Assembly (NCBI GenBank): GCA_026400695.1
Contig: JAPLON010000111.1
Coordinates: 1 to 14,329, forward strand
From: Pseudomonadota bacterium
Lineage (GTDB): Bacteria; Pseudomonadota; Alphaproteobacteria; Paracaedibacterales; CAITNM01
DNA: 14,329 nt
Direction: 5' to 3'
The notes below the pieces were generated by a model that saw nothing but the letters and a program-made list of their open reading frames with translations, searched no databases and had not been told where the DNA came from. Each line of letters begins with the position of its first letter. Position 1 is the stretch's first letter. Below are positions 7,216 through 14,329 of the stretch, in pieces. The translations under genes were made by a program, and so were the position numbers.

Positions 7216-7378
7216 TTAGCCAAAATGGATCACATCCCCCACACAATTAGGATATACCATCCCTACCCTCGACTCATTTATCAACAGTACCCTGCCCCCC
7301 TACAATCGCCATTATAGCCAAATCCACATAAAATAAGTATGAAAATGGATTCCATAATCTTTTTAAAGTTATTTAGCT

Positions 7379-8101
7379 CTATTCAAATTGCGCTAGAGAA
7401 ATTCCAAGTAAATCTATAGCACCACGAAGATATGGAACTGTTCTTCTTGTATATTCCATATTAGCATTATGAGCAAAGATACCAGCTACAACCTTTCCAT
7501 CAGCATCTAATAATGCCTTATGAGAACCTCCTGTAGACTCACTAATACTGTCTTTTCCATTAATTGCCTTCCAAAGAGAAGCGAAGTCAGCGTAAGTAAC
7601 AGGTGTAAATTCTTTCTTATTCATCAGGCTGGAAAGTGTACGGATATGCTTACCAGACAACCCCGTAAAACTTGTACGGAAGGTTTGAGCATGTGAATGA
7701 AAAATTCTCATTCCTCTGGGCATTACTCTTTGTACCCCAGCTTCCTTTTCTTCCTTTGAAGAGATTGCAGGAGTTAATTCAAGACCATCTAGCCTAATCT
7801 GACTGGCCACCTCAGCATCTTCTTGATCTTCTTGATCATCTTCTTCCTCATCTTCCAAAACTACATCTGCAAGACTATCCCGTCTAGAAACACTGGCAGA
7901 ACTAGCAGAACTGGCGGCTCTGGCTTGAGTCTTTTCTTTTGGTTTTTCTACACTTCTTTTTGCCCGTTGATTAGTTGGCAAAGGCACTGTAATTTTTACT
8001 TTCTTCGCAAGTGCCTCTAGCCATGCTGGATAGGGCAAATCTCTTATCCTTCTGTAATTAGGATCAACCTGACTTCTCTCATATGGGCTGATTTGTATCA
8101 C
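7379..8101 (-). CDS. Hypothetical protein with C-terminal HicA/YcfA-like domain
   Basis: A 240-residue protein. Residues 1-60 are basic, 60-76 Ala/Ser-rich, and 83-97 acidic (Glu/Asp run). Residues about 168-235 resemble the HicA (YcfA-like) mRNA-interferase fold: VTYADFASLWKAINGK, GGSHKALL at 191-198 with His194 at the usual catalytic place, IFAH (208-211), and EYTRRTVPYLRGAIDLLGI as the final helix. HicA toxins are normally 60-90 residues with a HicB antitoxin gene beside them; neither holds here, so a toxin role is only one possibility. The start is GTG 8099-8101, poorly spaced from any Shine-Dalgarno. The same frame is open upstream only to a stop, with no better start. It lies 99 nt downstream of the exported-protein gene on the same strand and is probably transcribed with it. 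Confidence 0.65.
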   Translation of the reverse strand: MIQISPYERSQVDPNYRRIRDLPYPAWLEALAKKVKITVPLPTNQRAKRSVEKPKEKTQARAASSASSASVSRRDSLADVVLEDEEEDDQEDQEDAEVASQIRLDGLELTPAISSKEEKEAGVQRVMPRGMRIFHSHAQTFRTSFTGLSGKHIRTLSSLMNKKEFTPVTYADFASLWKAINGKDSISESTGGSHKALLDADGKVVAGIFAHNANMEYTRRTVPYLRGAIDLLGISLAQFE

Positions 8102-8200
8102 CTTTTTTGAGCCTTTCGGTACCCCTAACCCCTTAAGCTCAAATACATAATTTTAACTTTTTTCTTCATAAGTTTTGTGTAAATTAAAATCGCAACCATG

Positions 8201-8848
8201 TCATATACTACTTTTGTCACCTAGCTTTCCATATACAGCCAAATCTGGATGAGATAATTCTTCAGTTTCTCCCCTTAATAAAGGCCATAAGGCTGGAGAA
8301 AGTCTAATTAACCAACGAGTTTTGTAAGAAAGATTTTCAGGTGAAGTGAGGTAATAAATATCAGCAATTAGTTGGTCATAAAATTGACACATAGTAACTT
8401 GACTAGCATCTTTTTGCTTCATGCGTTCTGAGCCATCATCAACATATCTACGTGTATGGAATAAAGCTTGGCGAAGATCTAAAATGCGAAATCTACGTTC
8501 TAAAAAATGCCGGAGCATTAAATCTACGGATTTTTCATCAATCTCCAATCCATTAATAAATGCTCTTTCTTCAGTTAGATCATGTATGTTGTGATTTATC
8601 TCTTCGACGTTATAAAAATATAAACTATCCGATGAACGAGATTCTCTAGCAAAGTCTAAATAATCTTGCTCAAAGTCTAAATACTTTTGAATGTTTTCTA
8701 AGGCTTTTCTAGCAGCTAAAGATCCCAATGCATGGTTTGGCTGTGCTTCTAGTGCCGCTGCCGGAACCGCAGGCGCTACAGCATTAAGTTGTAAACTGCA
8801 CAATAAAAAGATTATACCCAAAAGGCATAGCAAATAATATTTCTTCAT
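8201..8848 (-). CDS. Exported protein of unknown function
   Basis: A 215-residue protein with a clear signal peptide: MKKYY, a hydrophobic stretch, then LQLNA with likely cleavage after Ala23. Cys17 is not in a lipobox (no Gly, Ala or Ser before it), so it is probably a soluble periplasmic or secreted protein. An Ala/Pro-rich linker (24-35) follows, then a mainly helical charged domain (about 40-200) containing ENIQKYLDFEQDYLDF and DLMLRHFLERRFRILDLRQALF. Only one cysteine is seen in the mature part (TMCQF), so a disulfide is unlikely. I do not recognise the family. The ATG has no clear Shine-Dalgarno, but a good promoter lies just upstream. Confidence 0.75.
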   Translation of the reverse strand: MKKYYLLCLLGIIFLLCSLQLNAVAPAVPAAALEAQPNHALGSLAARKALENIQKYLDFEQDYLDFARESRSSDSLYFYNVEEINHNIHDLTEERAFINGLEIDEKSVDLMLRHFLERRFRILDLRQALFHTRRYVDDGSERMKQKDASQVTMCQFYDQLIADIYYLTSPENLSYKTRWLIRLSPALWPLLRGETEELSHPDLAVYGKLGDKSSI

Positions 8849-8878
8849 ATACGTAATTTTAAAAATTGAATAAGTTAA

Positions 8879-8907
8879 TTTTTATGTCGTTGAACGTCAG
8901 TTGTCAA
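8879..8907 (-). promoter_or_regulatory. Promoter of the exported protein gene
   Basis: On the minus strand a consensus -35 TTGACA (8902-8907) is followed after exactly 17 nt by TAAAAA (8879-8884), a 4/6 match to TATAAT. Transcription would start about 20-25 nt before the ATG at 8846-8848. This is the best sigma-70-type promoter in the window and would also serve the HicA-like gene downstream. Confidence 0.55.
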
Positions 8908-8954
8908 GATAGATGTTACATATGTGCGATAATTTATGAAGCAAAACACCTGTT

Positions 8955-9053
8955 TTACGCAGCATTATTACGAAAATAAGCCGTTATTCCAAGTAAATCT
9001 ACTGCTGCAAACACATATGTTGTAGCCCATTGATTGAAAATCACAATAGAATC
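8955..9053 (-). pseudogene. Remnant of a second gene with the HicA-like C-terminus
   Basis: On the minus strand this stretch reads a short open piece ending YVFAAVDLLGITAYFRNNAA and a TAA at 8955-8957. It has no start codon in a plausible place and a stop just upstream. YVFAAVDLLGIT matches YLRGAIDLLGIS at the end of the intact HicA-like gene, and 16 nt are identical in both (7401-7416 and 8986-9001 region, ATTCCAAGTAAATCTA). The preceding IVIF may match GIF of the intact copy, with about 8 codons lost between. I read it as the decayed 3' end of a duplicated paralogue. Confidence 0.55.
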
Positions 9054-9074
9054 TTATAACAAATTCTCACTTTT

Positions 9075-9080
9075 TATAAT
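9075..9080 (+). promoter_or_regulatory. Candidate -10 box of the secreted hydrolase gene
   Basis: TATAAT 39 nt before the TTG at 9120; the -35 region is weak (CTTATA, 16 nt upstream). An alternative is TATAAC at 9055-9060 with TTGAAA at 9034-9039, but its 15-nt spacer is short. The rest of the 271-nt gap between the divergent genes holds the pseudogene remnant and the minus-strand promoter. Confidence 0.3.
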
Positions 9081-9119
9081 CAATTTAACTTATTATTAAT
9101 CTATTTCTGGTATTTTAAA

Positions 9120-11429
9120 TTGTATAAACTGTATTTTTATATAACAATGACATATGTACTATTAGTATTCTTGTGTCTCGCAATAAAAATTGGTAATGCC
9201 TGTACACAAAAAACCACACAAGAAGATACACAAACATTACAAACCTATAAGACCTTCAAGAGCATGCTTTATAACAAAAAGCTAACAGCTGATTTATCTC
9301 TTTTAGAACAAATTACCGATGGTACACGCATAGGTCGGCATACTGAAAAATTAGAGCATTTTGAACCAGTGCAAGATGTCCAAAATTACTTAACTAATCA
9401 AGGTGATAACTTTGATGATGAGCTTGATTTGGGTGCTCGCATTAAACAATACTTTAGCGATAAAAAACGCTCAGGAGATGCTCTTTATAGCTATTTCATC
9501 TATCAAGATATCCAAAGCTCTGCCTGTAAAGGTATTATTGTTAACTATTATGGTGGATTTTCCAGCGATTTTTTTGACTCTGGTATGTTACGATCTACAG
9601 AGAAAACTCTAGTCAAAAATGGCTATATAGTCATTTATTTGCAATCTCGCGATAGTTGGCAAACCATTGATCAAGATGAGCAGTTCAGTAAACCAAAAGG
9701 TAAAGAACTACTGCAAGACACCATAATGAGTTTGTTTTTGTTTACAAGTACTGTGAAGGAACAATATCCTTCTTTGCCAGTTTATTATAAGGGGGCAAGT
9801 TTTGGTGGTGCCAAAGGCGCACTGGCTAATTTGATTTTGTCAAATAAAGGTAGTCTTACCAAGGTATTTACGCAAAAATATCAAAAATTTGCGAAAGGCT
9901 TAGAAAGTGATTTGGCAGAATATGCAATTGATCACGCCTTATTTCAAGGGTATGTGTTACATGATGGATGTTACTCTGATTTTTCAAAACACAACATTTT
10001 AAAGAAATACTACACTCATGTACCTATGTTACTTTTGCAAAATTTTGACGATGAACGTGTTACCGTTGACGATGCATTAGACTTTTATAAAAACTTAACT
10101 CAGTTTGGTAGCAAGGATGAAACCCTTCGCCTTTTTATTGCTCCTCAAGGAGCCCAGTCCTTTCTACAAAAAGCTGAAATTAGTAGTGAAGGTGATATTT
10201 GGTCATCACTTGATGGGCATTATCCAACTGAATTATTAAAATACAGAGCAGATTATGAAGGTAGGATATTAGCATTTCTTGCTGGCCCCAAGGGTGACCG
10301 TAGTCTATTGTCTACTTTAAATAAGGTTAGATATACACACTCACAAAGTCTATTTAATAGTAATGATATCCAAAAGACTGCCTTGTATAGATTATACTAT
10401 GCGATCCTACATACTGAGACGCAAACATCTAATGTGCCTATGCTAGACAGACTAAGTAAAACATTTTCGCAATACGCTAATCACCTTAGTGATAATCCAG
10501 CTAGTAATTATAAAGATTTAGTGGAAAAGCATGGCTTATGGCTGATTGAATCGATCATGAATAAAAACAAGATGATGTATCAATATTTTTTCAATCTTGC
10601 TAAGGTGAGCGCCAAAGATACTACTAAAAAAACGAGAAAGTACTCTCCAGCGATTGCGCTAGAATCACCTAAACCACAGGCAAGACGTAGTTATGAACAT
10701 TTTTACCTAACAGAAAATGCGAGGCGCTTCCTAAAATCACAAAATAGTGCTTTGGAACTTATAGAACGTGCTAAAAAGTATAGCATCGCTATTGATCAGC
10801 GTGTGTTGAATTTTTTTGTAAATCATAAAGAAGATCCTTCTCTGGCAGACATAGAAACCTTATGGAATTACCGTAATCTCCAGGAAACAGAGAATTTATC
10901 TCATCTTTCTAGGTCTTTATCTCTTAGTGTAAAGGCTAGTTCTCTTAATAAGAAAGAGCGTGCTCGTCTTCTTGAAATTATTACGCCCTGGAATCCAGAG
11001 GAGATTTTATTAAAACTTGGAAATAAAAATTTAAAGCTAGAGAGTTATGAAAAAATTATGGAGTGTTTACTTGCAAAAAAAGAAGAAAATGAAAAGCAAG
11101 AGCTGCTCTCAAATTTTGCGGATATTCTTCCTGCATGTGAGGGAAATGACGATGTTATAGTGTGGGTTTCTAGTCTATCAATGGCAAATAGGCAAAAAAT
11201 AGTAGATAAATATCTTGTAATCAAAACGCTACTTTCTAAAAATAACCTAGGTACTAAAAAGATCCTTGGCTTGTTTCAGGGATTAAGTGAGCAAGATATG
11301 TTAGCCCTATCCTTTGAAAAGGACGTTTCTAAATTTGTAGAAGATATAAAACGATTAAAAAACTTAAGCAAAGATAGAATGCAGAGATCTTTTACCAAAA
11401 AAATTTCTGGTTGGATTAAAGTACTTTAA
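9120..11429 (+). CDS. Exported alpha/beta-hydrolase with long helical C-terminal region
   Basis: A 769-residue product. The first ~27 residues are a signal peptide, with type I cleavage probably after GNA; Cys28 is not in a standard lipobox. Start is TTG 9120 (includes Lys3), or ATG 9147 ten codons in; neither has a strong Shine-Dalgarno. Residues about 120-390 look like an alpha/beta-hydrolase of the prolyl-oligopeptidase/esterase type: oxyanion-like VNYYGGFSSD (141-150), nucleophile elbow GASFGG with Ser227, acid NFDDERV (Asp310 or Asp311) and DGHYP with His367 as likely base. Residues 390-769 are almost all helical and charged, with no domain I recognise. The substrate (peptide, ester or lipid) is unknown. 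The organism probably exports it to the periplasm or outside. A terminator follows directly. Confidence 0.75.
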   Translation: MYKLYFYITMTYVLLVFLCLAIKIGNACTQKTTQEDTQTLQTYKTFKSMLYNKKLTADLSLLEQITDGTRIGRHTEKLEHFEPVQDVQNYLTNQGDNFDDELDLGARIKQYFSDKKRSGDALYSYFIYQDIQSSACKGIIVNYYGGFSSDFFDSGMLRSTEKTLVKNGYIVIYLQSRDSWQTIDQDEQFSKPKGKELLQDTIMSLFLFTSTVKEQYPSLPVYYKGASFGGAKGALANLILSNKGSLTKVFTQKYQKFAKGLESDLAEYAIDHALFQGYVLHDGCYSDFSKHNILKKYYTHVPMLLLQNFDDERVTVDDALDFYKNLTQFGSKDETLRLFIAPQGAQSFLQKAEISSEGDIWSSLDGHYPTELLKYRADYEGRILAFLAGPKGDRSLLSTLNKVRYTHSQSLFNSNDIQKTALYRLYYAILHTETQTSNVPMLDRLSKTFSQYANHLSDNPASNYKDLVEKHGLWLIESIMNKNKMMYQYFFNLAKVSAKDTTKKTRKYSPAIALESPKPQARRSYEHFYLTENARRFLKSQNSALELIERAKKYSIAIDQRVLNFFVNHKEDPSLADIETLWNYRNLQETENLSHLSRSLSLSVKASSLNKKERARLLEIITPWNPEEILLKLGNKNLKLESYEKIMECLLAKKEENEKQELLSNFADILPACEGNDDVIVWVSSLSMANRQKIVDKYLVIKTLLSKNNLGTKKILGLFQGLSEQDMLALSFEKDVSKFVEDIKRLKNLSKDRMQRSFTKKISGWIKVL

Positions 11430-11432
11430 ATT

Positions 11433-11463
11433 GTTTCCTGTGATCATGCCACAGGAAACTTTT
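11433..11463 (+). terminator. Rho-independent terminator after the hydrolase gene
   Basis: A perfect 10-bp stem GTTTCCTGTG (11433-11442) and CACAGGAAAC (11450-11459) with a 7-nt loop is followed by TTTTCT. It begins 4 nt after the hydrolase stop codon and lies 8 nt before the convergent pepA stop, so it may act in both directions, though the plus strand has the better T-tract. Confidence 0.85.
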
Positions 11464-11470
11464 CTATACA

Positions 11471-12961
11471 TTACCCTTCAAAATTTGCCTTTAAAAATTC
11501 ATTCAGCAACCGTACACCATAACCTGTAGCCCCCTTACCGGTTAATGGCTTATCTTTTTTATCCCAAGCCATGCCAGCAATATCTAAATGAGCCCAAGGG
11601 GTTTTGTTTACAAACCTTTCTAAAAACTGAGCTGCGGTAATGCTACCTGCGCCACGGCCAGAGCCGACGTTTTTAACATCTGCTACATCTGAATCAACAT
11701 CTTTATCATAGATTTTACCCATTGGCAGGCGCCACATTGGCTCACCTACTTCTGTTCCAGCCTTGGTAAGCATGTCTGAAAGCTTATCGTTATTACTAAA
11801 CAACCCAGCGTATTCATAGCCAAGTGCTACAGTAATCGCCCCAGTTAATGTTGCCAAATCAATCATGTATTCAGGCTTGTATTTATCCTGGGTATACCAC
11901 AAAGCATCAGCCAAAACTAAGCGGCCTTCTGCATCGGTATTCAATATTTCAATAGTTTGTCCTGAAAGTGATGTCACCACATCTGATGGGCGCTGGGCCG
12001 AACCTGAAGGCATGTTTTCAGCCAACGCCATAACCCCAACAACATTTACTTTTGCTTTACGCAAAGCTAGTGATTTCATTAAACCAAGCACAACCCCAGA
12101 TCCTGCCATGTCATACTTCATGTCTTCCATGCCATTAGATGGTTTAATGTTTATACCACCGGTGTCAAAGGTAACTCCCTTACCAACAACAGCAATAGGC
12201 TTTTGACCAGAGGCGCCACCAAGCCATTGCATAACCACTAACTTTGATTCCCTTATACTTCCTTGGCCAACTCCCAGTAAAGCGCCAAAGCCAAGTTTTT
12301 CCATTTCTTTTTCGCCAAGTACTTCTACTTTCACGCCAATTTTTGAAAGTTCCATGGCATGATTTGCCATTGATTCTGGGTAGATAACATTTGGTGGTTC
12401 TGAAACAACAAGCCTAGTTAAATGATTACCTTCTGCTACTGCCAAAAGCTCATCAAACGCTTTTTGTGAAGCGCCAACATCAGGCGTTACAAACACAAGT
12501 TCTTCTAATACTGGTATTTCATCCTTCTCACGTTTCGTTTTGTACTTATCAAATTTCCAAGAGCGTATCAAAGCACCAGAAGCTACATAGGCAATCATTT
12601 CTGGTGCTGACAGAGTTTTAGTAGACTCAATGTCAGATAAATCAATTGCTGCAGTTTTTACACGTATGCAGCTTAAACCGGGGATTAACTTAGCACCGAG
12701 TTTTTCTAAAGCTAAGCTTGTGTGGTCTTTAGCATGGCCAAGTCCTATAAGTAAAAGAGCCCCCTCTAGTCCATTCAAAGTTGGAATTCTCATCATTTTT
12801 TCGGACTTTGCTTTGAAATCTACATTGGCAACCGCTGCTTTAATTGCCCCATGAGCAGCCTTATCGAGGCCACCTAAAATAGAACCAAAATCTTTATCTT
12901 CATAACAACCTGCAACTAAAAATTTGCTGGCTGGTGCTTTATTCACAAATGTTATTTTCAT
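11471..12961 (-). CDS. pepA: Cytosol (leucyl) aminopeptidase, family M17
   Basis: A 496-residue enzyme that removes N-terminal amino acids from peptides in the cytoplasm using two metal ions. The C-terminal catalytic domain holds every key residue: Lys261 and Asp266 in GKGVTFDTGG, catalytic Lys273, Asp284 in MKYDMAGSG, and Asp343, Glu345 and Arg347 in NTDAEGRL. These sit at a constant offset of 21 from the E. coli PepA positions as I recall them. The N-terminal macro-like domain (1-165) is weaker in conservation, as usual. ATG 12959-12961 is preceded by AGGGG with 8-nt spacing, inside the end of maeB. The stop of maeB is 1 nt upstream, so the two are translated from one message. In some bacteria PepA also acts as a DNA-binding regulator; nothing here shows it. 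Confidence 0.96.
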   Translation of the reverse strand: MKITFVNKAPASKFLVAGCYEDKDFGSILGGLDKAAHGAIKAAVANVDFKAKSEKMMRIPTLNGLEGALLLIGLGHAKDHTSLALEKLGAKLIPGLSCIRVKTAAIDLSDIESTKTLSAPEMIAYVASGALIRSWKFDKYKTKREKDEIPVLEELVFVTPDVGASQKAFDELLAVAEGNHLTRLVVSEPPNVIYPESMANHAMELSKIGVKVEVLGEKEMEKLGFGALLGVGQGSIRESKLVVMQWLGGASGQKPIAVVGKGVTFDTGGINIKPSNGMEDMKYDMAGSGVVLGLMKSLALRKAKVNVVGVMALAENMPSGSAQRPSDVVTSLSGQTIEILNTDAEGRLVLADALWYTQDKYKPEYMIDLATLTGAITVALGYEYAGLFSNNDKLSDMLTKAGTEVGEPMWRLPMGKIYDKDVDSDVADVKNVGSGRGAGSITAAQFLERFVNKTPWAHLDIAGMAWDKKDKPLTGKGATGYGVRLLNEFLKANFEG

Positions 12962-12962
12962 C

Positions 12963-14329
12963 TTAATTACCCCTTTGTTGTTTTAAAATTCTCGCCTTTG
13001 AAACGGCAATTGCCGCCAAATTAACCAATGTTCGTGGACGCGATGAAGGAGTGCAAATATGTGCAGATTCCTTAATGCCCATAAGAATTGGCCCAATAGT
13101 TTGGCCATTAGCCAATACTTTTACTGCATTTAATGTCGCATTCGCCGCATCTATGTTTGGCATTACTAGTAAGTTGGCAGCTCCTTTTAAGAGGTTTCCT
13201 GGAAATACTCTAGACCTAATTGTTTCATCAAGCGCTGCATCTGCATGCATTTCACCTTCAACCTCTAATTCTGGAGCCTGTTCGCGAATTAAGGCTAAAG
13301 CGTGTCGCATTTTTTTTGCCTGCAAATGGCTAGCTGAACCAAAGTTAGAATAAGAAACCAAAGCAATTTTAGGAACAATACCGAAAAGCTTTACCTGTTC
13401 TGCCGCCATTATCGTAATTTCCGCCAATTGTTCCGCTGTAGGATCAAGATTAACATATGGATCGGTTATAAATATAATACCACGTTCAAGTTTTGTATTA
13501 TCAATAACAAGCGCTGAAACCGCAGCACAACGTTGTTGATTATTTGAGATTCCCAAAACTTCCATAATCGAAACTAAATGACGTGGATAACTTCCCTGGC
13601 ACCCAGTGATCATGGCATCAGCATCATTAAGACGAAGCATCATTGATGCAATAACTGTGTTATTGGTACGCATAGCAAGCTTAGCATTTTCAGGATTCAC
13701 TCCTCTTCTTGCCATTAGTTCATGATACTGCTGCCAGTAGGTTTTAAAACGATGATCATCTTGCGGATTTACCACGTCAAAATCCTCAAACATCTTAAGC
13801 CTTGAACTTAGTTCGTTTAAACGAATTTGAATAACCTCAGGCCTACCAATCGCAATAACTTTAGCTATTTTTTCGTCACGAATAGTTTGTATTGCTTGCA
13901 GTACTCTTTCATCTTCACCTTCAGCAAACGCCAACCTAATATCATCCCCATAAGCTTTGGCTGCCGCAAAAATTGGACGCATTACCATGCCAGAGCGATA
14001 AACAGTTTCCTTTAGTTGAGTGTAGTATGCATCCGCCACACCACTAGCAACCGCAGCTTTGGCAACGGCATAGGATAATTCCACAAACAAGCGCTTGTCA
14101 AAAGGTTTTGGAATTATATAATTACGACCAAAAGTAAAATTTTCACCACCATAGGCATCGGCTACCTGGTCATTTGTCTCAGCTTTAGCAATAAGCGAAA
14201 TCGCATTAACACAAGCCACTTGCATTTCGGGGTTTATGCAAGTTGCACCAACATCTAGTGCTCCGCGAAAAATGTATGGAAAACACAAAGCGTTATTCAC
14301 TTGATTTGGGTAATCCGTACGGCCAGTTG
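12963..14329 (-). CDS. maeB: NADP-dependent malic enzyme, C-terminal part (5' end outside window)
   Basis: The frame is open through the right edge: upstream of an internal GTG (14298-14300) it reads TGRTDYPNQV, the conserved end of the malic-enzyme NAD(P)-binding domain. About 454 residues are visible; by comparison with ~760-residue MaeB proteins about 300 N-terminal residues lie outside. Visible parts: NNALCFPYIFRGALDVGAT, then from about visible residue 127 a phosphotransacetylase-like domain (IRLAFAEGEDERVLQA and later GAANLLVMPNIDAANA). In MaeB this tail is regulatory and not an acetyl transferase, sensing acetyl-CoA-type metabolites. The enzyme converts malate to pyruvate and CO2 with formation of NADPH. 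It sits 1 nt from pepA. The catalytic malic domain cannot be checked. Confidence 0.95.
   Translation of the reverse strand, partial: TGRTDYPNQVNNALCFPYIFRGALDVGATCINPEMQVACVNAISLIAKAETNDQVADAYGGENFTFGRNYIIPKPFDKRLFVELSYAVAKAAVASGVADAYYTQLKETVYRSGMVMRPIFAAAKAYGDDIRLAFAEGEDERVLQAIQTIRDEKIAKVIAIGRPEVIQIRLNELSSRLKMFEDFDVVNPQDDHRFKTYWQQYHELMARRGVNPENAKLAMRTNNTVIASMMLRLNDADAMITGCQGSYPRHLVSIMEVLGISNNQQRCAAVSALVIDNTKLERGIIFITDPYVNLDPTAEQLAEITIMAAEQVKLFGIVPKIALVSYSNFGSASHLQAKKMRHALALIREQAPELEVEGEMHADAALDETIRSRVFPGNLLKGAANLLVMPNIDAANATLNAVKVLANGQTIGPILMGIKESAHICTPSSRPRTLVNLAAIAVSKARILKQQRGN

Noticed and set aside
7013..7219. Lys/Met-rich plus-strand frame
   Set aside because: It is an off-frame reading of the acidic Asp/Glu tail (GAT/GAA codons read as ATG/AAG).
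8943..8956. Hairpin AAAACA/TGTTTT at the end of the pseudogene remnant
   Set aside because: Very short loop, weak AT pairs, and overlap with the dead stop codon; not a convincing terminator.

Overview
The window looks like a piece of an AT-rich alphaproteobacterial chromosome, possibly from an intracellular lineage such as Holosporales or Rickettsiales. This is an inference from gene content and composition: TopA carries the repeated C-terminal GPYGPYL/GRFGPYL modules and a lysine-rich tail seen in alphaproteobacteria, MaeB is the malic enzyme with a phosphotransacetylase-like tail, host-type MFS carriers occur in tandem, and several orphan proteins have signal peptides. No rRNA, tRNA, CRISPR array, transposase or integrase was found.

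Left part (1-4163): the 3' end of one MFS transporter and a complete second one run on the + strand, 19 nt apart, and look like tandem paralogues. They converge on topA, which runs on the - strand from a TTG codon with a good Shine-Dalgarno. Centre-left (4164-6152): a DEAD-box RNA helicase on the - strand, closed by a strong hairpin terminator. Its C-terminal tail is a long FGDKPRGERSS-type repeat. A frameshift inside the repeat moves the last ~107 residues out of the repeat frame. The helicase start is preceded by a 108-nt segment that can fold as a three-helix junction closed by a perfect 10-bp stem, a candidate structured 5' leader.

Middle (6153-11430): an accessory block between housekeeping genes. 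It holds a small secreted acidic protein gene split by a 4-nt ATGC duplication, a - strand protein with a C-terminal HicA/YcfA-like domain and no HicB partner, a - strand exported protein of unknown function, a decayed fragment of a second gene with the same HicA-like C-terminus, and a 769-residue exported alpha/beta hydrolase with a long helical C-terminal region. The hydrolase gene ends in a strong hairpin terminator.

Right part (11471-14329): pepA (leucyl aminopeptidase, all catalytic residues present) lies 1 nt downstream of maeB on the - strand. maeB runs off the right edge, so its N-terminal malic domain is not visible.

The most useful second looks are the structured leader of the helicase, the two frameshifts (helicase tail and acidic protein), and the HicA-like gene with its nearby remnant. 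None is shown here to be a new system; each is stated with what would confirm or refute it.
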